A DNA stretch of 64,000 nt. Source: Planctomycetota bacterium. Lineage in GTDB: Bacteria; Planctomycetota; Phycisphaerae; WQYP01. Numbering within the stretch: the stretch's first letter is position 1; each line of letters begins with the position of its first letter. Made by a program: the position numbers and the translations under genes. The notes beneath the pieces were generated by a model. It did no database searches. It was not told the DNA's origin and saw only the letters and a list, made by a program, of their open reading frames with translations. The stretch lies in the NCBI GenBank assembly GCA_021805985.1, contig JAJZDN010000013.1, positions 17,257 through 81,256 of the forward strand, written 5' to 3'. Below, in pieces: positions 1 to 8,965 of the stretch.

Positions 1-806
1 CGTTGCGTGTATTAGAAGAACTGGCAAAATTGAAATCGGCCACGGTGGCCGCACACCTTGAATCGCTGCGGTACCAATCCTATACTCTTGAGCAGGCCAT
101 TTGCCGACAAGCAGCCCAACGAAACAGAATTCCCCACGCGGGGCTGCATGTGCTCCTGACCGAATCATTATGTCGCCGTTCGTGGCGTGAGACGCTGACG
201 GCAATTCTGGCCGGCGGGGTGGACGCGGTGCAATTGCGCGAGAAGACTTTAAGCGATGGGGAATTGTTACAGCGGGCTCGCATTGTGGCGGAAGAGTGTC
301 GCGACTGTGGCCGCGTGTCGATTATCAATGATCGCATGGATATTGCTCTGGCGGCGGACGCTTCGGGGGTGCATCTGGGGCAAGGCGATATGCCATGCGA
401 GCAGGCCCGCAGAATTGCCGGCTCGGAATTTATTATCGGAGTATCAACAGAGAATCTTGAGCAAGCCCACGCCGCTGCTCAAGCCGGTGCAAGTTATATT
501 GGTGCCGGTCCAATGTTTCTCACGAGCACCAAAAATAAGCCGCGGCTTGCGGGGCCTGAATATCTAAGGCAGCTACGGCGGGCCGAATTTGGTCTGCCGA
601 CAGTCGCCATCGGCGGCATCTCTGCTGAGAATCTTCCAGATCTAATGACCGCCGGAGCACAAGCTATTGCGGTAAGCTCGGCGGTTATTTCCAGTGATGA
701 CCCAGCGGGAGTGTGTAAAAGCCTGCGCGAACTACTTGCGGCAGCGACAGCCACTGCGAAAGTATATGCCGATACGCCGCCCAAGCATGGTGCATCCCAT
801 GACTGA
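1..806 (+). CDS. thiE: Thiamine-phosphate synthase, 5' end cut off by window
   Basis: ThiE couples the hydroxymethylpyrimidine diphosphate and thiazole phosphate moieties to give thiamine phosphate. The TIM barrel runs from about residue 45 to 255 of the visible part. It shows the VDAVQLREK segment, the INDR phosphate/pyrimidine segment, GVHLGQ(G/D)D, the GAGPMF stretch and the C-terminal AIGGIS phosphate loop. The first 40 visible residues (LRVLEELAKL, then LESLRYQSYTLEQ) are not part of a normal ThiE barrel. They resemble the end of the N-terminal helical domain (ThiD2-like) fused to ThiE in planctomycetes, so the TTG at position 3 is probably an internal Leu codon and the true start lies upstream. 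The stop overlaps the likely murJ start by 8 bases. Function is certain; the fusion is inferred from the fragment. Confidence 0.93.
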   Translation, partial: LRVLEELAKLKSATVAAHLESLRYQSYTLEQAICRQAAQRNRIPHAGLHVLLTESLCRRSWRETLTAILAGGVDAVQLREKTLSDGELLQRARIVAEECRDCGRVSIINDRMDIALAADASGVHLGQGDMPCEQARRIAGSEFIIGVSTENLEQAHAAAQAGASYIGAGPMFLTSTKNKPRLAGPEYLRQLRRAEFGLPTVAIGGISAENLPDLMTAGAQAIAVSSAVISSDDPAGVCKSLRELLAAATATAKVYADTPPKHGASHD

Positions 807-2508
807 AAGCGAGCCTGATTCTATTGCTGACATGCAGCCACAGTCCGGAGCCAGCGCGCCGGCAGCAATGCACAAAGCTGCACTGACTCGCCATGCGAAT
901 TTATTTTCCGGTCTTACCCTCGTATCACGTATCTTCGGTCTGCTGCGGGATAAAGCTTGCAGCTATTTTCTGGGCGTCGGCACTACCTGGTCCGCCTTTT
1001 GGATGGGATTCCAATTTCCTAATCTCTTCAGAAGAATTTTTGGCGAAGGCGCTCTAACCGCGGTATTTCTCCCGGTATACACACGGACCCGGAAAGAAAA
1101 GGGACAGGCAGCGGCAGATCAACTGGCGCGTTCGGTCATCGGTCTGCTGATTGCCACACTGACCACCATCACCATCATCGGCGAAGCGATTGTTATTCCT
1201 ATCGCCTTGTCGCATAGCGTTTTACCGGCCAATCGCCTCGCGGCTGGAATGATCGCGGTCATGCTGCCCTTTTCCATTGCGGTATGTCTGGTGGCACTGT
1301 TGGCGGCGGTGACTACCGCATTTGATCGCTTCGCAGCGCAAGCCGCAGCACCGATTATTACCAATGTCGCGATGACGTTAGGTGCGGCGATACCCGTCTT
1401 TATTTGGACGCGGCATCTGTCCTTAACGTCGCGGATTTACTGGGTTGCTGGAGCCGTGGTGATTTCCGGACTGTTGCAGGTCCTGCTCATGGTCACGGCG
1501 GTAAGGCGAACGGGCTTTCGCTTTCGCGGGGCGTTGGTGCCTCACGGAGAGGGCGTACGGGAAATTATTGCCAAAATGGCCCCAATGGTTCTGGGGCTTT
1601 CCGCCGTGCAACTGAACACGTTTCTGGATTCCCAGATTGCCTGGTGGTTTTCACCTGATGGCCATGGCGGCCGAAGCACCTTTACCATCGCGGGTCTGTT
1701 GGTGCACGTTCCAATGCTGGCCGGGGCGTTAGGAAAGTTGTCGGTAGCCCAGAGAATTTATTTGCTGCCGGTGGGTGTATTTGGTGTCGCAACAGCCACG
1801 GTCATTTTTCCGCGCCTCTCAGAAGCCGGAGCCGCCCAAGACGCTTCCCGCACGGGAGAATTACTGCGGCTTGGGTTACGGCGCAGCTTGTTTATCAGCC
1901 TGCCGACAACATTGGGCATGATCCTGATTTCCCAGCCGCTGATTTCTGCCATTTACCTTGGTGGAAAAGTCAGTGTGGCCGATGTGGCACAGGCTGTATG
2001 GACCGCCCGGTGGTTCTGCATAGGGATCTGGGCGTTTGAAATGCAAATGATTCTGGTGCGGGTATTTTACGCCTGGCGGGACGCCATGACACCCATGAAG
2101 GTTGCTGTGGGCATGGTAGGCCTTAATATCACACTGAATTTGTCGCTGATCTGGTTTATGCAGGAAGGCGGAATTGCCGCCAGCACCAGCATCTCCGCGA
2201 TGGTGCAATGCGGAATTCTCCTGTTTATTCTGCGGCGGCGCATGAAACTTGAAAAGCTGGGCCAGGTGGCGCGCATGGCCGGAAAGTCATTATTGGGTGC
2301 GGGTATCATGGTGGCTTTCGGGGCAGCCTTGCTGTTGTTTATGCAGCGCAGCAGCTTACTAATTCCCCTGCCGCGCTGGCTGGCCGCCCTGATTGAACTA
2401 TTAATTCTTGTGCCAACCTCCGCCTTGATTTACGGCCTGCTGATGCGCTGGCTGCAAGTGCCGGAACTCGCCGATGTACCGATACTGCGGCGCTTGGCGA
2501 AGCGATAA
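799..2508 (+). CDS. murJ: Lipid II flippase MurJ (MviN family)
   Basis: MurJ moves the undecaprenyl-linked peptidoglycan precursor lipid II across the inner membrane. The 569-residue protein starts, after a short polar head, with the family signature around residues 30-75 (SRIFGLLRDKACSYFLG, then FPNLFRRIFGEGAL). It then has about 14 hydrophobic segments spread to the C-terminus, as expected for a MOP-superfamily exporter. The usual length is about 510-530; the excess is the polar N-terminal extension. ATG 799 overlaps the thiE stop by 8 bases. ATG 787, in frame, is the alternative, and neither has a clear Shine-Dalgarno. The overlap suggests cotranscription with thiE. The 3' end overlaps a convergent pseudogene remnant. 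Confidence 0.93.
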   Translation: MTESEPDSIADMQPQSGASAPAAMHKAALTRHANLFSGLTLVSRIFGLLRDKACSYFLGVGTTWSAFWMGFQFPNLFRRIFGEGALTAVFLPVYTRTRKEKGQAAADQLARSVIGLLIATLTTITIIGEAIVIPIALSHSVLPANRLAAGMIAVMLPFSIAVCLVALLAAVTTAFDRFAAQAAAPIITNVAMTLGAAIPVFIWTRHLSLTSRIYWVAGAVVISGLLQVLLMVTAVRRTGFRFRGALVPHGEGVREIIAKMAPMVLGLSAVQLNTFLDSQIAWWFSPDGHGGRSTFTIAGLLVHVPMLAGALGKLSVAQRIYLLPVGVFGVATATVIFPRLSEAGAAQDASRTGELLRLGLRRSLFISLPTTLGMILISQPLISAIYLGGKVSVADVAQAVWTARWFCIGIWAFEMQMILVRVFYAWRDAMTPMKVAVGMVGLNITLNLSLIWFMQEGGIAASTSISAMVQCGILLFILRRRMKLEKLGQVARMAGKSLLGAGIMVAFGAALLLFMQRSSLLIPLPRWLAALIELLILVPTSALIYGLLMRWLQVPELADVPILRRLAKR

Positions 2509-2931
2509 CGCCGGAAAAACATTACCCAACTTTAGGCTCACCCAGCGATAGTAGCTGCGGAATCCGGATTGGGTCACAGACATTTTGATGCGTAATCGGG
2601 AAAACAGGTTTTTCCGACCCGCCTCAAACAGTATGGCGTTATCCGTCGCAAGCACGCCTGCCGCCTGCATCAACAAAGGCACGGCATAGTTTTCCTCCGT
2701 AACGCCTCTGCCGTATTTCGCATCCAATGCCGCAGCATAGTTGACCAGCCTGTCTGGTCGCAGGGGCCCAGCGAGGCGAGTTGCGGTATATCCAATCGAG
2801 ATCCGCTGCCAGACCCGCACCCACATCATGTCGGTTGCCAGCATAATCAGAAGAAGCACTACAAAACTTACCCCGATCTGCAACCATTTTGTGCGGGGCG
2901 CCGGTTTCGAGGTGACGCCAGCCATATTCAT
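2401..2931 (-). pseudogene. Truncated 5' remnant of a planctomycete hypothetical family (paralogue of the gene at 52384-54042)
   Basis: No function is known for this family. From ATG 2931 the reading frame gives a short basic N-terminus, one membrane segment (about residues 16-38) and then a conserved-looking stretch containing DRLVNYAAAL and GVTEENYAVPLLMQAAG. This closely resembles GLVSYLAAQS and GVTADNNAAVKLCKLLG in the 552-residue protein at 52384. The similarity ends soon afterwards, and the last 36 codons are simply antisense to the murJ 3' end, so most of the gene has been lost. A weak AGAAG sits before the start. ATG 2925 is an equally good start. It may still be expressed as a short membrane peptide, but decay is more likely. 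Confidence 0.5.
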
Positions 2932-3033
2932 AATTCTGCTTCTTAACGATATATCCCCGCTGAAAGGCATTTCTGTTTAATTGCCGGGAAATGTTATACC
3001 ATTTTTAGAAGCTATTGCGATGAGATTGGCCGA

Positions 3034-3462
3034 TTATAGCACCGTCCAATCCTTGCTATTAATGAAGGCTTCCGGCGTCATTACGGAAACGCTACAGCCT
3101 TGAAAATGGCGTAAATCGCGGGTGACAATCGCTGTGGCACCAGCCTGCAAAGCGCACTGGTATTGCACGGCATCCTCAAAATCTCGCAATGGCTCTGCTA
3201 GCGCTTCGCCGATGACCAAGCGATCCACGGGAAGCACTGTGAAGATATCACACACTAAGCGGATTCCCCGCAGAGCTGTAGTGTGGTTCGCGGCGCGGCG
3301 CAAGAGATAGTAAAGCGTGGTGATGCTGGTGGCCGAAACCAGCCCGTCAACCGATCCCGTCTCACCGAGCGCCCATAGCGCAGCGGACGCCGCATAATGG
3401 GGCTCACGCCGGGCCAGCACGTCGAGAAGCACATTTATATCTATCAGGACTTTCCGATTCAC
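3034..3462 (-). CDS. PIN-domain toxin (VapC-like ribonuclease)
   Basis: PIN-domain proteins of this size (142 residues) are Mg-dependent ribonucleases that form the toxin half of type II toxin-antitoxin pairs. The acidic active-site residues can be traced: Asp8 in the opening LIDINVLLD, a central Glu/Asp cluster in LRDFEDAVQ and the Asp in TRDLRHF near residue 113. The ATG overlaps the stop of the upstream antitoxin by 4 bases (ATGA), the usual translational coupling. It fits the VapC/PIN_3-like group. The RNA target cannot be read from the sequence. Confidence 0.85.
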   Translation of the reverse strand: MNRKVLIDINVLLDVLARREPHYAASAALWALGETGSVDGLVSATSITTLYYLLRRAANHTTALRGIRLVCDIFTVLPVDRLVIGEALAEPLRDFEDAVQYQCALQAGATAIVTRDLRHFQGCSVSVMTPEAFINSKDWTVL

Positions 3463-3701
3463 CGGCCATATCTCTCCGCCAACGCCTGTTCAATGAGCTT
3501 GCGATCTGATTTTCCGCGGGGCAGACGGACGATTCCGGAGGCCCGCCTCGTCAGGGGTGCCAGTTTGGACGGCTTGCCGCTTGCATCTAAGCTGCGAATG
3601 AGTTGACTGAACAAATCCGATACGCTGGTGCCGTTGAGCGCGGCAATCTTTTTCGCAAGATCAATTACTTCCGGGGCAGCATTAAGTGTGAGCTTCGACA
3701 T
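3459..3701 (-). CDS. Antitoxin of the PIN toxin (DUF6364-like)
   Basis: This 80-residue protein opens with a short strand and helix (MSKLTLNAAPEVIDLAKKIA, then GTSVSDLFSQLIRSL), the ribbon-helix-helix pattern of DUF6364-type antitoxins. A basic tail, likely the toxin-binding part, follows. ATG 3701 is preceded at good distance by GGAG. A longer frame up to 3764 has no comparable signal. It lies immediately upstream of the PIN toxin and overlaps it by 4 bases. By family analogy it neutralises the toxin and represses the shared promoter. A perfect 16-base direct repeat lies about 65 bases upstream and could be an operator. Confidence 0.75.
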   Translation of the reverse strand: MSKLTLNAAPEVIDLAKKIAALNGTSVSDLFSQLIRSLDASGKPSKLAPLTRRASGIVRLPRGKSDRKLIEQALAERYGR

Positions 3702-3764
3702 TAACCGTACTCCGGACACGCATTCCAATAGTACGACTATACTCATCAAATATTTATCAGGCAA

Positions 3765-3798
3765 GTCATCAGTTGCCGTTATGTCATCAGTTGCCGTT
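3765..3798. repeat. Tandem duplication, 16-base unit, period 18
   Basis: The unit gtcatcagttgccgtt occurs at 3765-3780 and again at 3783-3798, separated by two bases. It lies upstream of the minus-strand antitoxin gene, so it may be a repressor site or a slippage product. Confidence 0.8.
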
Positions 3799-3947
3799 AC
3801 GCCGTAAATGACAACTGCGTGGCGCTGATGCGGACGGGCATTTTAAGGAAGTTTTGTCCCATAACTTCAGAATGCCGCAGAGCGATGCGGATTTCATTTT
3901 TCGGGCGCCTTGGTTAGTCGTTCGTGCTGGTGCCGTAATTCGATAAT

Positions 3948-4877
3948 TTATTCCGCCGCTGCGGAAGCGACGGGTGCGAGATTGGCGGGTTGTGCCGAGA
4001 GTAAATCCGGGCTGTAGTGACACACGGTGACTTTCCCGGAATCTACCGCCAGCCAGGTTGCGGGTAATTCCGTCCAGCAGCCGCTGTTGAAGTAATCAAT
4101 GCCCCCCTCACTGGCGGCCGCGCAGTGGTGTGTGTGGCCGCATATGACCGCATCGCATCCCAGGCGGCGTGCGTAGGCGATGGATTTCCGTTGTACCTTT
4201 TCCAGGCAATGCAGAAAAATTTTGGACCGTGCCTTGGCCAATCGCGCGATGTAATGGCGGCGATCAACCTGCTGCAGCGTGTTGTATATCAGGTCGCCAA
4301 TCCACGTAAGTACGGGGTGATCGTCAATAAAATCATCAAAAATATGCCCGTGCAGTACCAGTATGCGTCGCTGGCCGGAAGTGAAGATAAATTCATTCAG
4401 TACCTGCACGCCCAGCAGATGTGAAACAATTTCCGCCGGCCCATCATGGTTGCCGCAGGTCCAGATGACTTCCATTTTATCCGACAAATGGCGGATCATG
4501 GAGAGCACTTTCCAGTGCGTCTTTTTTAACCGCCGAAAGTCGATGGAATCAAACACGTCACCGTTGATAATCAGCCGCCGCGTGCTGATGCGCCCTGCCA
4601 GAATATCCTCCAGAAAACGGATCACCAGCTTGGCCTGACAATTATCGCATCCCAGATGAATATCCGAAATAATCACCGCGTCTAACGGGGGTTGCGGACT
4701 GTTATTTCGCGGCGGCAGGGAGGACGGCCCACATCCAGAAGCAATTGTTGCGATATTCCATTTCTGTTCAGGAAGCAGGCTATTACGGCCGGAGATGGTG
4801 ATGTCAGTCTTCGCACCCACAACCGCACCAGGATTGGCCGAAAGTGATGAAAAAGCGATTTGTCTGCACATGTCCAT
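3948..4877 (-). CDS. Calcineurin-like metallophosphoesterase (LpxH/UDP-diacylglucosamine hydrolase-like)
   Basis: All dinuclear-metal motifs of the calcineurin-like phosphoesterase fold are present in order: DIHLG (about residue 70), GDVFD, GNHD, HGH and GHTH. The size and the insert between GNHD and GHTH, rich in Arg/Lys helices, resemble the family annotated as UDP-2,3-diacylglucosamine diphosphatase (LpxH/LpxI-type) in Gram-negative bacteria and planctomycetes. The true substrate is uncertain. The first 65 residues precede the domain, look unstructured and may not be translated. ATG 4877 and ATG 4871 are the first ATG codons and neither has a clear Shine-Dalgarno. No lipid A genes are adjacent. 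Confidence 0.82.
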   Translation of the reverse strand: MDMCRQIAFSSLSANPGAVVGAKTDITISGRNSLLPEQKWNIATIASGCGPSSLPPRNNSPQPPLDAVIISDIHLGCDNCQAKLVIRFLEDILAGRISTRRLIINGDVFDSIDFRRLKKTHWKVLSMIRHLSDKMEVIWTCGNHDGPAEIVSHLLGVQVLNEFIFTSGQRRILVLHGHIFDDFIDDHPVLTWIGDLIYNTLQQVDRRHYIARLAKARSKIFLHCLEKVQRKSIAYARRLGCDAVICGHTHHCAAASEGGIDYFNSGCWTELPATWLAVDSGKVTVCHYSPDLLSAQPANLAPVASAAAE

Positions 4878-5034
4878 AGCCAAATGTTATGCGATGAATA
4901 TTTGGACATTCAAAACTCTGCGCTAAGGAAGTGATAGCCCGCCACGGCCCATAACTAAAAGCCAACAGCGCGCTCCGACGCCCCAGAATCCGTCTGGCAT
5001 CGAATCGTCAATGAGGCCCGAAACGAAACATTGC

Positions 5035-5061
5035 CCCCGTCTTGCGGTCCCCGTCTTGCGG
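5035..5061. repeat. Tandem duplication, 13-base unit, period 14
   Basis: The unit ccccgtcttgcgg is present at 5035-5047 and 5049-5061, in the 240-base intergenic stretch between the phosphoesterase and the zeta remnant. Nothing else recognisable was seen in that stretch. Confidence 0.75.
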
Positions 5062-5120
5062 AATGACAGCCTGTGCGGGAATAGTTAAAATATTACGGTG
5101 TTTGTAGCGGAATTAAGGAT

Positions 5121-5363
5121 TTGAAAAAGCAAATTTTAATTATTGCAGGGCCAAATGGTGCGGGCAAGACGACGTTTGCCCGGGAGTTCCTTCCTAACGA
5201 GGCTAAATGCAGCCTTTTCATTAACGCGGATTTGATCGCGGCGGGGCTGTCGCCTTTCGCGCCTGAACTGAAGGCTTTGCAGGCTGGCCGGATAATGCTG
5301 GACCAAATAATAGCGAACGTTCATGCCGGAAAAAGCTTTGGGTCGGATCTATGCTTGCTGTAG
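5121..5363 (+). pseudogene. Truncated zeta-toxin / AAA kinase remnant
   Basis: The first 75 codons match the start of the zeta-toxin-like kinase family. The P-loop GPNGAGKT is at residues 10-17, followed by REFLPNEA, INADLIAAGLSPFAPE and a final AGKSF. Full-length members run about 190-210 residues and continue after GKSF with a FETTLSG-type segment. Here the frame turns to unrelated residues and stops at residue 80, with no continuation visible in the other frames. The start is TTG 5121 behind AAGGA, with very short spacing. The Walker A site remains, but substrate and catalytic parts are missing, so it should be inactive. No antitoxin is visible nearby. Confidence 0.75.
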
Positions 5364-5414
5364 TGAGCTATGTATTGAACTTCGGCAAAAAATTGTGCAA
5401 CCCTTGGAGGCATC

Positions 5415-8400
5415 GTGTCGATCAGCAGATGTATTATCCTAATTTCGATTCCGCAGTTGATGGCGCTATTTTGCCTGAATCTGTTCGTCCCTACCTTGGC
5501 TGCTTCAGTGCCGCCGTCCAAGCTGACGGCGTTTAATGCTGCCGCAGCCAATCTGATTGCCAATGGAGATTTTTCAGCCAATGCCCAGGGGTATACGCAT
5601 TCCCCGGGTTATTCGGGGCACGGTAACCCAACCGGTCCAGCATTCTGGAATAATGGCAACGCTGTTAATGCTGGCATCAACGGTGGCGATACCACGACGG
5701 GGGGTCCTTTTTCCCCGGTAAGCAGCACCGCAGTGCGCGATTTTGCATTTCTGCAAGGTGCGGGAACAACCTTATCGCAAACCGTGGTCACTGCGCCGGG
5801 CAAGGCCTACGTCCTTTCCTATGCGGCGGCGGCGCGTGGCAGCGATGTGCCAGCCAATCACGATGCCCTGCGTGTCATCATTGCTAATGCTGTCGATGGC
5901 CGGACCATCACTTCAGCGGTCCCATCAACCACGCCTTCAGCATTCACAATGTTCGCTTTAACATTCACCGCTGCATCAAGCTCCACGCGTATTGAATTTA
6001 TCAATGCAAGTCCGGCCGGCGCATTAGCGGGTGGTACCGTGGATGTTTCAAATGTGACGTTGGTAACACCATCGCTGGAAAAAAATACTGCACCAGCGCC
6101 AAGCGCCATTGAATATTCCCCAATCGGTTTGACCGCAGAACAGATCAACAGCCGAGCGAATATGTTGTTGCGGCGTATGACGCTGGCGGAAAAAGTGAGA
6201 CTGCTTTCCGGCAACAGCGGCGGATCGATGCACTCAGTTAAAGCGGTTGGTATTCCATCTATAAAAGTCAGCGACGCCACGGTGGGTGTTGTGGACTGCG
6301 GGCCTTCCACCGCTTATCCGGCTGCGCCATGCTTAACGGCATCCTGGGATCGCAAGTTGGGCCGCCTGGAAGGGGGGCACATTGGTATGGATGCACGTGC
6401 CAAGCATGTGGGCATTTTGCTGGGGCCGGGGTTAAATGTTCTCCGGCAACCGCAGAACGGGCGCAGCATGGAATACATTGGAGGCGAAGATCCATTTCTC
6501 GCTGCGCAAATGGTGGTGCCTTATATTCAGGCCCTGCAATCAGAGGATGTGGCGGCGTGCTGCAAGCACTTCGTGGGCAACGAAATTGAAACCATGCGGC
6601 CCTGGATTAACTGCGTCATTGGCCGCCGGGCGCTGGAGGAGATTTATCTACCCCCGTTCCGGGCAGCCGTACGTCAGGGGCACGCGTGGGCCTTGATGGC
6701 AGCGTGCAATCGCATCAACGGCCACTATGGTTCGGAGAATCATTTCCTACTGACCGATATCCTGCGTAAAACCTGGGGGTTCAAAGGGTTGACCATGTCC
6801 GATTGGGGATGTGTGTATGACACGCTGGGCAACCTCACCGCCGGGCTTAATGTGGAAATGCCCGCCACCAATAAATATTCCCTTAGCTCTATCAGCAGCC
6901 TTCTCAAAGCACATAAAATTCCCATGGCACTGGTGAATCAGCGCGTACGCCAGATTCTTCGCCTGATTGTGGCGATGGGTTTTAATGATCCCAACAATCC
7001 CTTCCTTCATCGGGCCGCCAATACCTCCGGCGATGGCGCGGTGGTTGATCAAGTCGCTGCGGAGGGAACGGTATTGCTGAAAAATCAGAACCACATTCTG
7101 CCGTTAAATTCGTCGCGCACTATGAATGTCGTGTTCATCGGTCCCTGGGCCACGCGGGTAGTTACCGGCGGTGGCGGAAGCTCCCATGTAACACCGAATG
7201 TAACGCCGCTGCCGCTGTTTGACGCGCTTAAGCAGGTGGCCGGCCCACATGTGCATCTCGCCACCATACCGTGGAATGATACCTATAAACAATTTTGGGG
7301 CACGGGTGTGTTAACTACTCCCAGCGGCAAGCCGGGCGTGGTTGCTGCGTATTATTCCAATGGCAGCTTTGGTGGAAATCCAAGGCGGATTATCCAACGG
7401 AATATTTCTCTGGACGCAACGCTCTCCTTTAATGCCAAGTCGTCCGGCACTAAGGCGAACGACCGCGCCGCCAATTTAATGGCGGCGGTGACCGCGGCTA
7501 CCCACAAGGCCCGTCTGGGAAAAGCTCCCATAAGCGTGGTATGGAAGGCCGCAATTCATCCCACGGTCACCGGCGAATACAGTTTTATCTGTGCGGTAAA
7601 CGGATCAGGGGAAGTTTACCTTGATGGCCGAAGGATCATTGATTTGTGGCTGCCGTTCTGGCAAAACCCCGCGCATCCGCTCAAAGGGGCGTTAACGACC
7701 GTGCTTCTACACGGAGGAGAAACATATCAAGTGCGGGTGGTGTATCGCAGCTTGGCCAATAAACCCGCAGTGATCGGCTTTGGCTGGGTGCCGCGGAAAA
7801 GCGTGCACCTGTTCACCGCATCCCAGCGCCGCACAATACGTCGTGCCAATGCGATAATCGCCTGCATGGGATTCAACCAGACCATTCAGCGTGAGCAGGC
7901 GGACCGCCCCTACAACCTTACCGGCCCGCAAAATGAATATCTGCGGGATGCCGCGATGCTCAACCCGCGCACTATCGCCGTGGTTTATGCCGGTGCCGGC
8001 GTGGGCATGGAAAAATGGGTTCATCATGTAGCGGCTCTGCTATGGGGATGGTATCCGGGCCAAACCGGCAATATTTCGATCGCCAAAATAATTGTCGGAC
8101 AAATTGATCCCAGCGGTCATTTGCCCGATACCTTCAGCAGGTATTGGCGCAACGAAGCGGCTTATCACCATTTTCCGGGCTATCCGGGCGTGTTTAATCA
8201 CCGCTGGCAGGCGGAGCCGGCGTATGCGGGTTTCCCCAGCGGTGTCGGTGCGACCTGTAAATTTGTGGAAGGCATGGACATTGGATACCGCTGGTATGAC
8301 TGCAAACATATCCGTCCGCTGTTTCCCTTTGGCTTCGGGCTTTCTTATACCACGTTTGCGCTTAGTCATTTGCAAGTGACCTCCACGGGTGCTGGCCCAC

Positions 8401-8708
8401 AGCGACGTGTTGTAGCGCATGTAACAGTGACCAACACCGGCCATCGCGCCGGGGCGGAGATGGTGCAGTTATATGTGCATCCGCCGTTGGGCGACTCGCC
8501 GCGCCGCGTTGTACAAAAATTGGAGGGCTTTAAGCGCGTAACCTTGAATCCGGGTCAAAGTAAAACGGTAACCATGCGTTTGAACTGGAAGGCTTTTGCC
8601 ACGTTTGACACCCGTGAAAATTCCTGGATTGTTCCTCCGGGAGCCTATGGCGTGGCTGTGGGAACGTCTAGCCAGAATGAGCCATTATATAAGGCGGTGG
8701 TGTGGTGA
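5415..8708 (+). CDS. Secreted GH3 beta-glycosidase with N-terminal carbohydrate-binding-like and PA14 domains
   Basis: The 1097-residue enzyme should hydrolyse beta-linked glucosides or xylosides with retention. The start is GTG 5415 behind GGAGG. It begins with a signal peptide (residues 1-30, ending LAAS). A beta-sandwich-like region (about 45-222, starting NLIANGDFS) looks like the galactose-binding modules attached to planctomycete secreted proteins. The GH3 N-terminal barrel follows (about 235-540), with nucleophile Asp463 in MSDWG. The GH3 C-terminal domain carries the likely acid/base Glu827 (QREQADRPYNL) and is interrupted by a PA14 domain (about 640-790, YYSNGSFGG, then GEVYLDGRRI). 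A fibronectin III-like domain ends the protein (about 985-1090). PA14 in GH3 usually narrows specificity to oligosaccharide ends. It heads a glycan-degradation gene block. Confidence 0.93.
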   Translation: MSISRCIILISIPQLMALFCLNLFVPTLAASVPPSKLTAFNAAAANLIANGDFSANAQGYTHSPGYSGHGNPTGPAFWNNGNAVNAGINGGDTTTGGPFSPVSSTAVRDFAFLQGAGTTLSQTVVTAPGKAYVLSYAAAARGSDVPANHDALRVIIANAVDGRTITSAVPSTTPSAFTMFALTFTAASSSTRIEFINASPAGALAGGTVDVSNVTLVTPSLEKNTAPAPSAIEYSPIGLTAEQINSRANMLLRRMTLAEKVRLLSGNSGGSMHSVKAVGIPSIKVSDATVGVVDCGPSTAYPAAPCLTASWDRKLGRLEGGHIGMDARAKHVGILLGPGLNVLRQPQNGRSMEYIGGEDPFLAAQMVVPYIQALQSEDVAACCKHFVGNEIETMRPWINCVIGRRALEEIYLPPFRAAVRQGHAWALMAACNRINGHYGSENHFLLTDILRKTWGFKGLTMSDWGCVYDTLGNLTAGLNVEMPATNKYSLSSISSLLKAHKIPMALVNQRVRQILRLIVAMGFNDPNNPFLHRAANTSGDGAVVDQVAAEGTVLLKNQNHILPLNSSRTMNVVFIGPWATRVVTGGGGSSHVTPNVTPLPLFDALKQVAGPHVHLATIPWNDTYKQFWGTGVLTTPSGKPGVVAAYYSNGSFGGNPRRIIQRNISLDATLSFNAKSSGTKANDRAANLMAAVTAATHKARLGKAPISVVWKAAIHPTVTGEYSFICAVNGSGEVYLDGRRIIDLWLPFWQNPAHPLKGALTTVLLHGGETYQVRVVYRSLANKPAVIGFGWVPRKSVHLFTASQRRTIRRANAIIACMGFNQTIQREQADRPYNLTGPQNEYLRDAAMLNPRTIAVVYAGAGVGMEKWVHHVAALLWGWYPGQTGNISIAKIIVGQIDPSGHLPDTFSRYWRNEAAYHHFPGYPGVFNHRWQAEPAYAGFPSGVGATCKFVEGMDIGYRWYDCKHIRPLFPFGFGLSYTTFALSHLQVTSTGAGPQRRVVAHVTVTNTGHRAGAEMVQLYVHPPLGDSPRRVVQKLEGFKRVTLNPGQSKTVTMRLNWKAFATFDTRENSWIVPPGAYGVAVGTSSQNEPLYKAVVW

Positions 8709-8854
8709 TTGGGTAATTGCAGATGCTGACGATAATGGTGCGGCGGACCATCTAAGCTTCGTGTTAATGGCCCTCGGCGGTTGACGCCAGTGCGTGGAAA
8801 CCGGAGATGCGCGTTGGGCCATGCTGGGGCGGAATAAAAATTCTCGCAGTGATT

Positions 8855-8886
8855 GGTAGATTCCCTAACAGGTAGATTCCCTAACA
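8855..8886. repeat. Perfect 16-base tandem duplication
   Basis: The unit ggtagattccctaaca is repeated head to tail at 8855-8870 and 8871-8886, in the 257-base gap between the GH3 and GH78 genes. Nothing else recognisable is seen in the gap. Confidence 0.9.
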
Positions 8887-8965
8887 GCTTGTATCTTACC
8901 AGCTGTTGGTTTAACGTAACGCGTGCATCACGTGCTTCAGGCAGTTTGTCTTTTGGAGAAAAAAA

